This document shows, piece by piece, positions 1 through 11,261 of a stretch of DNA of 64,000 bases. The position numbers were made by a program, and so were the translations under genes. The DNA lies in contig JAKGHH010000006.1 in assembly GCA_022828595.1 (NCBI GenBank), positions 16,116,499 through 16,180,498 on the forward strand, in the 5' to 3' direction. This DNA comes from Nelumbo lutea. Its lineage: Eukaryota; Streptophyta; Magnoliopsida; Proteales; Nelumbonaceae. The notes below the pieces were generated by a model. The model ran no database searches. It was not told the origin of the DNA and saw only the letters and a list, made by a program, of their open reading frames with translations. Within the stretch, counting starts at the first letter, position 1, and each line of letters starts with the position of its first letter.

Positions 1-1960
1 ATCAATCCACTAGGGTGGCTCCCCCTGGGAGTCCCCCCCCCCCTTTTCCTTTTCTTTTTTCCTCCTTTCTCTCTTATTTTGTTTTTCCTTTGTTTCTGTT
101 GTGCAGGGATTTTGGTACAGGGGGCTAACTCTTCATGCATTTGGTGTTGGTGGGAGCCACAATCACTGCTTTGATTTGCCACCCATGTCTGTTCCCTGAC
201 TATTTTCCACCACCGGTTGCAATTCTTGGTAGCGGTTGTGGTTTTTTCGTGGTGGTTGCGGTTTCTTGGTGCTGTTGCATTTGGTAGCAGGAGTCGTTAT
301 TTAGGGATTTATCATTCTTTACGGTTTTCTCTTATTGTGCTACTTTGTTCTTTCCTTTGAAGGCCCCTCCTGTCTTTTTCCCTCAGTTTTGATGGGTGGA
401 GATTTTGGTGGATGGAGATTCTCTGGAATGATGCTTCTTCTATCGGTGATTCTCACCGTTTGTCAATTACAAAAGTCATTTATCTTCTCTTTTATCCACA
501 AGTAATTATGTGTATTTTGTTCTTTCTAAGAATTTATTTCACTTTCTTGTTTGATACTATTACCAATTCTTTGTATTCATGCAAGTTTCTTGATGGAATG
601 AAATATGCTTTACTTCAAACAAAAATCCCTCTCATCAAGTTTCAAACCATAAAAGCATAGTAGGCAATATTAATAGTTTTTTTTTCAAATTTAGTTCAAA
701 GAGGCCATTTAAGGTACATCCACCCCAAATTGGTCAAAACCCTAATACACCTTCTATAGGGGCATATTAGGAAGCTTATGATATGGTACATATCAATTTT
801 ACAAGCCAATATGATATTTTGAATCTTACATTGTCTTATATTTAAGTTATTAACTTCCATTAATCCTTGACCAAAACACGCTATCTTTGAATTTGGTCAC
901 TCTCATTCGTCAGTCACTTCCCTCTTATTAAATCTTATATTTAGGGTATTAACTCCATTCTTTTATTGAATTCTACATTAATTAACCATTTTAAAGAAAA
1001 AAAATATGACAAAGGATCAAATAGCCAAATAGCCCAACTTGGCCTTTGGACGGGCTTGATCACAAATTTGAACCCACAGACTTAACCTCGGGCCTAAAAG
1101 CCTAAGCCCAACTATGTTACAAGCCAGACTCGGGATTTGTTAAAAAAGCCTAACCCAACCTATAAGTTAAATTAAAAAACCCTAATATCCTAACCCTTCT
1201 TCTCATTCATCTCTTTCTTGTCTAAGTTGGCTTAACCGAACCTCTTAGTTTCAACAATGACTCACAACCTCACACTCCCAAATAAACACTCACCAATGCA
1301 ACTAATAAACTCCCACAGACCAACTCGACAAACACAATCACCAACAATGAATCATTTCTTTTGTTGTTAAGTCAAGCTTAGGCCTAACAAAATCATATTT
1401 ATGAAGAATAAAAACCCAACCCAAACCAGGCCCCATGAACGGGTCTTTGGTGACAAACTAACAATTCAACCTTTAACATTAAATAAGTGAACCGTATAAG
1501 TTATAATTAAACAATAACAATAATGAAAAAAATATATGAAAATACAAAAAATTGTAAAAAACATTTTAAACACATTTCTAATATTATATATTAAACAAAA
1601 ACAAATATAATAAATAATAAAAATTTGGGATAAGTTGACTACAATCCCAAATTATAGATAATATTAAAATTTTAAAAACACATTATATGTTATCACCATC
1701 GATTGCATGCAAAACACGTACATATCCAATTTATCACATAACATCTTAAAATCTTAAAAATCTGACACCCTGTTAAGCAAATGGGCAATAGCACTTGCAT
1801 CGATGAGATGATGACCACTGCCGGTATTTAACCCATGCATCTACCTGGTCAACTTCTCACTTTAAATAGATCAAACCAACTAGTGGAACCCTCTTTGGTC
1901 ATACCGACCACCACTTCACAAACTGTAAATATTACTTCTCCCCATCATTATATAGCCAAA
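1..1960. other. Intergenic DNA, no gene recognised
   Basis: No recognisable coding region was found. The first 400 bases are T-rich with short C runs. The one reading frame there (412-660, 82 codons) has no recognisable domain and low-complexity hydrophobic content, so it is not called. From about 1000 onward the sequence is AT-rich and contains motifs such as 'attaaataataaa' that recur at 4.7-6.6 kb. Confidence 0.5.
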
Positions 1961-2458
1961 ACTCTGAATCGATAGATGTCACAGAAGGTATCAATTGGAC
2001 CGGATTTGATCAAATCGGGTATGAATACCCTGGATCACTTTTGGACCGGTCCAATTCAAAGTATTATTATCTTCCATCAGTGGATCCAATCCGCCCAAAT
2101 TGATTTTGATTTGGACGGCCCAACCCAAAACCGGATCATTGATAGATTGACGTCAAATGATGCCTTGGCCCAATAACGATGAAGCCCGTCCGAAATCATT
2201 CACCGAATTAATTTTCCTCAAAAACAAGAACATTCTCACGATCACACACGCACAACAAGTGAGACAGAGAGCGAAGAAAACCGCCACAACAAGACTTGCC
2301 AAAGCGCAGAGAAAAGCTAAATATTTACATTCATTAACCCTAAATTTGCAAACTGAACAACTCCTAAGCCCAGAAAGGAGATTTGGTTGATCGATCCATG
2401 TATTTACAGGAACCAACTAAGAAAACAAGAAAAGAGGCATCATTTCTACTATGTTCAA

Positions 2459-3344
2459 TCAGGCGGCGGCCTTCCTAAATTTCTTCGCAGCCGGGGACTT
2501 GATCGATTTGGGTTGCTTCGGCCTCGCCGGAGTTGCCTTCTTTGCCTTCTTTGCCTTCTTCACACCAATCTTCTTCGCGGGCTTGGCGGCCTTCTTTGGT
2601 GTAGTATCAGATTTCTTTACGGATTTTGCCTTCGGAGCGGCAGAAGCGGTTTTGGGCTTCTTGGATTTTTTCTCTACAGAAACTTTAGAGCCCTTCACAA
2701 CCTTTTCCTTTTTACCCGACTCAGATAACTTGAAAGAAGCTTTAATTTTGATCAGTTTGCCCTTAGCCACACAGTTTTTCAACTGGAGGGCCAATATTTT
2801 CCTGAAATTTGCTGGAAGAACATCCTTGTGCTTTTCTTCCATATACTTGGCAATGGCGTAAGGGCTTGATCCGCTCTTCTCGTGCAGAGCCAACAACGCT
2901 TCCTTGATCATCTGCAGAACCACAATCCACCCATTTAGATTGAAAGATCCATTTAGAAACCCCAAAAGGCGTACATAAATGAAGTAAAACCACACAAATT
3001 TTAAAAACAAAAATGCAAATTAAAAGGAAAAGGGAAGAAACAAAAAAACAAACAAGAGAACTTCAAACCATTCAGTGCTTTTATGGAAAACACAATTTAG
3101 TTTCAGAGATGCTAAAACAACGTCACAAAGGAAAAAGAAACTGAATGAGGGACGTTACCTGGAAGTAAGGAGGATGAGCCGGATGAGAAGCCTTGGACGC
3201 CTTCGCCTTCTTCTCCTTGGGAGCCTTCACCTTCTTCTCCTTCACAGGCTTCTCGGAATGAACAGGCTTCTCCGCCACTGGAGCCTCAGCCGGCGGTTGC
3301 TCCACCGCCACCGTCGTAGCCTCACCTTCACCGGCCGACGACAT
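2459..3344 (-). CDS. Linker histone H1, two exons (join of 3344..3159 and 2911..2459)
   Basis: Linker histone that binds nucleosomal dyad and linker DNA in the nucleus and compacts chromatin. The spliced product is 212 residues. The N-terminal tail (about 1-55) is rich in Glu, Pro, Ala and Lys. The winged-helix H15 globular domain (about 56-125) starts at HPPYFQ and continues MIKEALLALHEKSGSSPYAI. The C-terminal tail (about 130-212) is Lys/Ala/Pro-rich and ends KKFRKAAA. The intron (2912-3158, 247 bp) has a GT donor and AG acceptor and splits the globular domain right after PYFQ, a usual plant H1 intron position. Joining the exons keeps the frame (186 + 453 bases). The start is the ATG at 3344; an in-frame GTG lies just upstream. 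There are no stops or missing segments. Plant H1 subtypes differ mainly in the tails, so the subtype is not assigned. Confidence 0.95.
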
Positions 3345-3442
3345 CACTAGAGAACAATAACCACGGATATGAACGCTGAAGATATGAAGGAATAATGCGA
3401 AAATATTTTACTCTGACGAAATTCAAAATCACGAGCAATCAC

Positions 3443-3450
3443 ATTTTATA
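3443..3450 (-). promoter_or_regulatory. Probable TATA box of histone H1 gene
   Basis: Read on the minus strand this is TATAAAAT, about 100 bases upstream of the H1 start codon. That suits a transcript start near 3415 and a short 5' UTR. Inferred from motif and spacing only. Confidence 0.5.
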
Positions 3451-3499
3451 GCAGACTCTGGTTCTGGTCTCGAAAACAAAGCTAAACTCTAATTGGCTG

Positions 3500-4685
3500 G
3501 TTTCAGGTCACACGGATCGCAATCTTTTCTAAGAACCGATCTTGACCGTCCATGTGGACATTTATCTAAACGTTATATTATTAGCTTTTAACTGCATGAT
3601 AGATATCTGCATTGTCTTTCCCTTCTCATCCGAAGCAAACACAGAGATGACTTGACAAAGGGTTTCCATTTGTTCCTTCTAGAGTGTGTCATTCTGTGCT
3701 TCCTTCTCATCTTTTAGCCCAAATTTCTCAGTGTCTGGTTGGTTTCTCTCGATGTTGTTTTTACTGGAATAAAGAGGAGAAACCAAGGATTCTAATGAAA
3801 CCTTAATGGGTTAAAATGGTTACCATTTGAGCATCATTTTGGGGCTTCAAATAAAACCAGATTGTTAACTAATAGTGGAGTCTAGGAAAGTAAGAGACGC
3901 CTGACGCCCATTGTTTTGTTGGTTTCTTCCTTGGTGGTTATACACTTATGGTATAGCCTATACAAGCATACTAACACAAGAAAACCAAACACAAAAAGAA
4001 ACAGAAAAAAAGATACCGCACTTTCAGACTGTCATTCCAGGGACATTCTAAAGATAGAAGGGGTCAAACTAGAGTAGCACAACCAAAATATCTAGCAATT
4101 AAAAGTCTTAACAACATTTCTTGAATTAGAAAAGATAGAAATTGCAAATAAAATAAAAATTATTTTCAAATTATAGAAACTATAGGTATTGAAAAACAAA
4201 ATCAGAAAATAAAAATTGTAAAAAAACATCAAAAATTATAGAAAAAACCTAGAAATTGCAAATAAATAACAAAAAATACAGGAAATTTTATAGATTGTAG
4301 AAAATAGAAAAATGTAAAAAAAAAAAGAAATTATAACAAAACACTAAAAATTAAAGAAAATTAAAAACAAGAAAATTAAAAACTGAAAAAGACCATTTTT
4401 CCTCTAACTCACCATTCAAGGGTAATTTGGTCACGAAATTTGTTATTTATGCTGATATGAACACCTCTATTAAGAAGCATTAATGGTGCACTAATGGAAT
4501 GTGAGCTTTGAAAAATAAAAACTTACTGATACCGTGAGTTTTAGACATTTTGAAAAGTGGTTGTGAGTTTAAGAGAAATGTTGAAAACTCATGGTGAGTT
4601 TTAGATAATTTCACATAAATTAATAATTTCAATAATATAAAAGCACTTTTAAAATCTACCTAACAAAAATAGTGTCTTCATCTAG
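3500..4685. other. Intergenic, upstream of H1
   Basis: No coding region is recognised. The sequence becomes strongly A/T-rich after 4070, with runs of 'aaaaattataga' type sequence. Confidence 0.4.
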
Positions 4686-6660
4686 GTGATGGTAAGAACT
4701 TAAATCATTTTGGGTCAAATGGGTCGATCCATGTTGTCATGATTAAATAATAAAATGAAAAAAAAATAGAAATTAAAAAATTGGGATCATTTTTAACATG
4801 CATATTAAACAATAATAAGTATGATAAATAAGAAATATTTTTATTAATGATGGAAATGGAATGTAAATTTAAAACCAATTAGAAATAAAAATATTTTCAT
4901 ATTCTACTCATTAAATCCTATATTTAAGATATATTTTTCTCATCCTTAAATTCTTGTAGTTAAATCCACAATATTAATTTTAGTAGTATACAAATAAATA
5001 TTTTGAAAACAAAACCATTTCCTTCTCACCCTGTGGTGGGCAAGCAATTCGACCACTTGGGGTCAAATGGATTAATAAATAATGTCATAATTAAATAATA
5101 AAAAATTAAAATAAATAACTATAAAATGTAATAAGTATTTATATTAATGATAAAAATGGAATTCTAAATTTAAAATCTACTTAGAAATGAAATGATGTCA
5201 TAATCAAATAAAAAAAATTAATAATATAAAATACAAAGAATCACAGAAAAAAGATAAAGAAATTTTGGGCATATATTTATAAAAAATAAAATATTGGGTA
5301 CATCACTAATATTATGTATTCATTATATTGAAGAAAAATAAGTTTTATGCATAAGAAATAATTTTATCAATGATGGAAATGTAATACAAAATTAAATGTC
5401 AACCTAAAAATCAAACTATTTTTCTCTCTAGATGGTGGTTTAGTGTATTGAGTCAAATGATACCACGGACAAACAAAAATTAAGTGCGATAAGTAAAAAA
5501 TATTTTATATAATGTAAATGAAATATATAATTTGAAAGGAAAATTATAGTCAAAGTCAATTGTACATTTAAAATTAGGTTGTAGGTTGGTCTAAAAACCA
5601 ACATAACTTTGACAACTAGCTCTACATTTCAAATTATAAAAAACCCCCTCCATGTCATCGGAGGCTTATATGGTTGTTGCCAATATCGAACTTTTAGTCC
5701 ATGTTGGACACAACAAAAAGCCTATATCAAAAATAGGTTTTTAGTTTCTCTCCCACTCCATCTGTCTCGTGATCTCCTTCCCTTCTCTCTCACTTTCATA
5801 GTCATCTCTTGATCTCTTGCTCCCTCTATCTCTCCCACTCATTTAACTTTGGTCTATAACCAAATCAAAAGCTCTCTCTCTCTCTCTCTCAATCATTCTC
5901 CCTTAAATTGGTGTAATGATTTTTTAACCATACCAAGTTGGTCTCATGTTCTTTCATACAATATGATTAATACCATATAAGTGTGTAAGAAAATAAATAA
6001 AAAAAAAATGAAAGAGGGAGTGGAAGGGAAACTGTGGGAGAATGATCAAAATTAAGGAATAAAGAGAGATCAACTGAGAAAGAGAATGAGAGAAATTTAG
6101 GGAGAATGATAGGTATAAAGAGAGAGAGAGAGAGAAATGGAGAGAGAGAGAGAATAAGAGAATTTGATATAGAAAACATAAATATAGAAACCAAAAACTA
6201 TTTTTATTTATTTTCAAATATCACAGTCGTTGAGAAAATAAAGATGATTGTGAGAGTGAGAGAGTGTGAGGGGAGATTGAGAGAGAGAGAGAAACTAAAA
6301 ACCCTTTTTTATTTTTCCAATCACCCAACATTAAAAGGGCAATATTTTAATTTTAAATGTACAGCTGTTTCCGACTATATTTTTCCCTAATTTAAAACTA
6401 ATCCAAAAGTAAAGCTATTTTCTTATCTAGATGTTGGATCAATGATCCAACTTTTCAAGGAAACCCATGATGTCATAATTGAATAATAAATATTTAAAAA
6501 TGATAGAACACCAAAAATGAAAATGTACAAAATTTTGTTGAAAACATCTGAGAACATTTCTAATGTTATATATTCATCGTATTAAATAAAATAATTGTTA
6601 AAATAAAATTTATTTTTATTTATGACAAAAATGCAATACATAATTTAATAATAATAATAA
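4686..6660. repeat. Degenerate head-to-tail AT-rich repeats
   Basis: Several decayed copies of one unit can be read. Each has 'gggtcaaatg' or a similar phrase, then 'gtcataattaaataataaa', then 'ataagtatgataaataag' and 'aatgatggaaatgga'. Copy starts are near 4686, 5032, 5431 and 6429, giving spacings of about 350-400 bp with later interruptions. A related piece lies near 1490-1640. No coding capacity is visible. The origin is unknown; it could be an old MITE cluster. Confidence 0.45.
6117..6155. repeat. GA microsatellite
   Basis: Interrupted (AG)n tract. Further GA-rich stretches follow to about 6295, and a (CT)n tract lies near 5873-5892. Simple-sequence repeat in non-coding DNA. Confidence 0.8.
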
Positions 6661-7612
6661 TAATTGTTATTTATTACAAGAATTTAAAGTTTATTTTTAA
6701 TCATATTGTTACTTTTGTTAATTTTCAATTTCTATCTTTACTATGATATATCTAAAATTCAAATAATAAATATGAAGAAAAATTTCTCACGTGTAACGTG
6801 TGCTTAATTACTAGTATATATATATAAAACAAAAAATATAATATATATTACATATTATATAATATTATTATTAGTAGCAAATAGTGAAACGAATCGTCGT
6901 AAATGTGGCTTCAGGCTTGGCACGTACTCTACACGTCTTGAACAAAATCTAAGTGGACAAGCAAGAGCTCAGTTAGGATTCAGTGCGTTTGGACTCGAAA
7001 GGATTTTCTCTTCGAGTCCACTAACATTTTGACACATCATTTCATGCTTGACTGGCCATCACTTACCATTGGTTGGAGCTTAAATCAAAATTGATAAAAG
7101 ATATAAAAGAAAACTACATTCTACAATTTGCGAAAAAGACTTGCAGAGCAGTCTCTGCAAAGCCTTGTGACTCAAACCTTCTCTCCCCCCAACCAATAAC
7201 AACAACAAGCCTTATCAATGGCGTTCAAACTGCAACAAAACGACAACTGTAGATTTTAGCGATGATAACAATGGTATTAACAAAAAGTTACAAACATCAA
7301 AGTATTCAAAGGTGAATGAAACCCCAAAATATAGAAGGTAGAAACTGATAACAAAAAAGCTAATGAATCCGTTGATTTGTGTCCAAGAATTCTTTGTAAG
7401 ACTGAAGATCCTAACTCTAACTCATTTTGGCAAGTCATCAACACTGACCAAGTTAATGAACTCAGTGATTTTTGTCCGAAAATCCCTAAAAGCACTTTTC
7501 CATATTAAAATCTAAAACCCAAGAATCCTTTGAAAATAGAAATTTTTTAGAGCCTATCATGAAAGAAAACCCTGTGCGTGACTGCTTGAATATATTTTTC
7601 TTGAAAAGATAT

Positions 7613-8335
7613 TGATCCTGTGCAATCTGGCTACTCCTAGATGGCAATGAAGTGGCTTCCAGTAGACGGTGGAGGCGGCTGATCTGTAGGGAAAATCAGA
7701 GAACCCGGGGTATTTACCCGGCGAGGTCGCTCCGATGCTTAAGTTAGTACTTAGCGAGCTGATAGAAATTCAGAATGTGAGCTAGAAGGTAAAGATTATG
7801 CGTACCTTGGGCCTCGAGAGGGGGGCCTTTATATAATGGAGTATTTACGAGCTTTGCAGAGTAGTTCCAAGATTATCGTCATGATAGAGTTCATTTCCAC
7901 GTTATCTGGAGATAATGTTATCAAGTTGATAAGGCTAATCACTTCCGCTCGAATCGAACGGGGAGATAGTGCTTAGTTGTCACAAGACGTGATCCCGTGG
8001 AATTCGGGGACCGTTATAGTGATTATCGGGATTATATTGAGGGTAGATCGGTGTACACGAGCTGGTGTCTACCTCGAACTGATGTTCTCGAGCTAAGAGT
8101 CGTATACCCCAAACTGAATTATAAACTCATGTCGTTACCTGATGCCGAGGTGCCCTTAGCTCGGGATGAGTACCGGGGTGCTCTTAGCTCGGGACGATTT
8201 CAGCTCAAAGGATCCCTAGCTCGGGGTACTGAAGTACTACTTTGAAGCGAGCTGGCTATGCTGAGTTGTCGCCCGTGTGGAGTCATGTACATGTGTCCCC
8301 TTATTATGAGGTCGGGCCAAATTCACCCTCCATCA
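7613..8335 (-). repeat. 3' LTR of retrotransposon 1
   Basis: 723 bp, TG...CA ends, matching 15089-15803 along its length. The minus strand contains TATATAAAG-like sequence near 7828-7836, the expected LTR promoter position. Confidence 0.92.
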
Positions 8336-8350
8336 ATTGCCCCCATTCCC
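8336..8350 (-). promoter_or_regulatory. Polypurine tract of retrotransposon 1
   Basis: On the minus strand this reads GGGAATGGGGGCAAT, directly abutting the 3' LTR. It is the plus-strand DNA primer site and fixes the element's orientation. Confidence 0.75.
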
Positions 8351-8643
8351 TAAGCCAGGGGTCTCAACCTGGTGTGGGGAGTTCATGACATGACGGGTGG
8401 ATTTTGTTTGAAGTCTAGGTCATCCAGTCAGATAGTTCGTCGGTCGGACCAGTTCGCTGCTTGGCTCAATCAAGGGTAACCCGGGTTGCGTACGGTTTAC
8501 GCGCGGACATCACGTGATCTATAGACTTCGTGGACACCAAAAAATGTGCTAAACTGATTTCAACCTCGGGGGTCATGCAGCTGGTTTTCTTGAGAGCCGC
8601 TGGATCGCCTCGATCTCGACCGTTGATTCTTGGACATAGCGGC

Positions 8644-8651
8644 TATAAATA
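8644..8651 (+). promoter_or_regulatory. TATA box of the antisense gene in retrotransposon 1
   Basis: TATAAATA within 'ggctataaataggggg', 168 bases upstream of the antisense ATG at 8819. The same phrase occurs at the same place in element 2 (49127), which argues for a conserved promoter. Confidence 0.55.
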
Positions 8652-8818
8652 GGGGGACCCGAGACATTTTTCCACACCATAAGTTCACTAGCCTTCACTC
8701 GGAGGTCGCGTTTAGACTCCTTAGCTCAAGTTTCCCGGTTCATTGTTTTCTCAGCTCGGTCGTTTCTTCTGGGTGAGTCCTTCTTAGCTTCTTTTTCAAT
8801 TTAGTTCAGTTCGTAGTT

Positions 8819-10686
8819 ATGTCGCAACTTAGTTTTGATAGTCTTTTGGATGAGCCTGAGGAAGGTACCTTGGCTCAGGTCGGTCCTCCCGAGGTGGAGT
8901 CTTCTTGGGAGGCACGAGAGGCCGTGAATAATCCAGCGTCTACTTCTCATCGAGGTCAGGCACCGGACAGGTTCGGTCCCTCGATGTTGATTGTGGATAA
9001 ACTTAGGGCTTTGATAGGTCGATACCACCTCCCGGAAGAGTACACCTACAGTCTCCCCATAACTAACTTCCCTTGGGAGCATGATCGTAATCTTTGAATA
9101 GCAGCTCATGGCTGGTCTTCGCTTACCTTTGCACCCCTTGATCATAGAGGTCCTGAAGTTCTTCAACATCACTATAGACCAATTACACCTGAACTCAATT
9201 CGAAATGTAGTAGAGGCGATCTCTCTTTTTTATGAGTACTGTCTACCTCTCAACTTCGACATTTTTTCTTCTATTTTATCAATCAAGAGGAATTCTTCCT
9301 GCGTCCTTCCCGAGCATAGGCGAACCTATTACTTGTCTCCTCGCTCGGGCTATAAACTTTTACACGAGCTACCTAATAGGATCTCTCCCCGGAAGCGAAG
9401 TTATTTCGTAGTTCGTAATCCCACAGTGTGGCCTTTTCCTACCCATTGGAGGGCTGCCATTCAGAACTTCGGTGTTAGGCTGGACCTGAAGACAAGGGAG
9501 ACGCTCCATTATTGGCAGAGCTCGGCTTCCACTATAAGGACTACCTAGCCAAAGATAAGCTCGTGCAAGTCGGCTTGAGTCCTGGTAGGCCATCTTTGGT
9601 TTAGAGTTATTTTTGACAGTTGGTATTTTATTCTTGTCGATGTTGCTAACACTAGGTTTTGTTGCAGCTCCCATGAATCTCAACGCGGACAAGCTTCTTG
9701 GGCGGATGAAAGGGAAGAAGAAGAAGAAGCGAGCTACTAAAAGAGCTCGTACTGAGTCCCTAGAGCTTGCCATCCTTGGGCCCGAACAGCCTTCTAGTGC
9801 GCCTTCGGTGATTGACTTGGAGTCGAAGAAGGTCCCACCTTATGCTCCCGAGACATCTTCGGGACTTGCCCCTACAACGACCGTCGCTTCTTCGGGGAGT
9901 GAAGGATCAGCTCGGAGTATCTTGGCTCTGCAATGTAGCCTGCAAAAGAGCAAAGGGGCTATGTATTCCGAGGAAGTGGTGAGCTGGGCTGAATTAATGC
10001 CTGCTCAGCTCGGAGCTCGGGCAGCTACCCATTGCATGGTGGTAAGTCTTGTTCTACTTTGATTTTTGTATTTGTAACTTCGCTGGTACTAATCTATGCT
10101 CTTGGCAGGTGAACACCGTCGTGCACACCTTGACCTACCAGTCTGAGCAGCATTTGAAGCGGGCTTTAGCTACTGAGAGTTCATCCCGCGAGACTCATAC
10201 AAAGCTGAATTTAGCTCACGGCAAGATCCATCATCTGGAGAACAGTGTGCGAGCTCAAAAAGAGCTTATCGAGTCACTGATGTCGGAGAAGGCGGATTTG
10301 AAGCCCTAGGTGGAGAACCTTGAGGCCGACGTCAAGGAGCAAACTGAAATTCTTCTCTAGGCCGTAGAGGAAGCCAAAGTCAAGGTCATTGCGGATTATA
10401 AGAGCTCGGAGGAGTTTGAGGGAGAGCTAATCGAAGCAGATCAAAGGGCTACCGTAAAGGCTTCAAGCTCAGTAGGTGACTGACCAAGCACGAGTTCCCA
10501 CAGCTTGATATGAGTGCCATCACTACTTCACGGATCACAAATGAGATGGCCCTTGAAGTTGCTGGAGACCCGGACTCCGAAGCGGAGAGCAATGATGGGC
10601 TACTTGACACTGAGGAGGCCGATGCTGCCGACAAGATCGGTTCCTCTGTTGAGACTTCGGGCAAGGGTGATGAGTGCGCCGAATAG
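8819..10686 (+). pseudogene. Antisense extra gene of Tat-type element: Transposase_28-like, intron-containing
   Basis: Runs opposite to gag-pol between pol and the 3' LTR. Exon 1 is 8819-9584, intron 1 is 9585-9667, exon 2 is 9668-10041, intron 2 is 10042-10108 and exon 3 is 10109-10686; both introns are GT-AG. Exon 1 encodes a plant 'putative gypsy type transposon' (Transposase_28-like) domain: 'LPLHPLIIEVLKFFNITIDQ', 'NSIRNVVEAISLFYEYCLPL', then 'YFVVRNPTVWPFPTHWRAA'. Exon 2 has a basic stretch (KGKKKKKRATKRAR). Exon 3 looks helical, rich in Glu/Lys, and ends in an acidic tail (DPDSEAESNDGLLDTEEADA). A frameshift at about 9090 and several stops in exon 3 break it. Biochemical function is unknown. 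The unit corresponds to the homologue at 49286-50960. Confidence 0.7.
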
Positions 10687-11261
10687 TTTTTTGAACTTTG
10701 AGCCTGCGAGCTCGGCTTCTTTTTCTTCTCTCCCCCTTTTGTAACGATTTCTTTATAATGAAATACATTTTTGCTAAGTACTGTGCAATTAATCTTCTGA
10801 CCATAGTGATTTTTCCCCAAACTATTGAGCTATCGAGCTAGATAACCGAAATGGGGGGTTCCTCACTTTGTCATTGCTCCGAACTGTCACCTAGTACTTT
10901 GGGGCAATTTTATGGTATACGCCGAGGTGAGCGACATAGTAGGGTATATGCCTGACTTGTCTGCACACGGGCTACTTAAAAGTATTTTGCTTATGCTGAT
11001 GAGGCGACTAGGTCTTATATGGTGCCGAGGTCTTTCGTGAGCTCGGTGCTTTTAGCCCTTAGGCTAAGGGAGCGACTCATAGTCCACTCTCCTTTGGAGT
11101 TTGCCCATGCCGAGGAGGCGACTGGGTCTTATGTTGCCGAGGGCCTCTTGTTAGCTCGACGCTTTGGCCCTTAGGGTGGGGGAGTGACTCGCAGTCCAGT
11201 CCCTAGTTCGACAATTATAGTTAGTATTACCTTAGGTTATCTCATGTCTAGAATGGCCTTG
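10687..11261. other. Spacer between antisense gene and truncated pol of retrotransposon 1
   Basis: Contains two imperfect direct repeats built on 'gaggcgactgggtcttat...gccgagg...ttagctcg...gcccttagg' (about 11000-11190). The same motif family is at 51420-51740 in element 2. Near the pol end, 'tctcatgtctagaatggcc' occurs twice (11240 and 11275), at the apparent deletion junction. Confidence 0.6.

Noticed and set aside
412..660. 82-codon open frame
   Set aside because: Hydrophobic, low-complexity translation with no recognisable domain, in AT/T-rich DNA without splice or promoter context.
2451..2861. 136-codon plus-strand frame rich in Phe/Ala
   Set aside because: It is the antisense shadow of the Lys/Ala-rich histone H1 tail.
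6117..6295. GA-rich tract as a GAGA (BPC-binding) regulatory element
   Set aside because: It is a microsatellite far from any promoter; presence of a BPC gene in the window does not link them.
11000..11200. Spaced 'gaggcgactgggtcttat' repeats as a CRISPR-like array
   Set aside because: Irregular spacing, eukaryotic retrotransposon context, and the same motif in element 2. They are internal repeats of the element.
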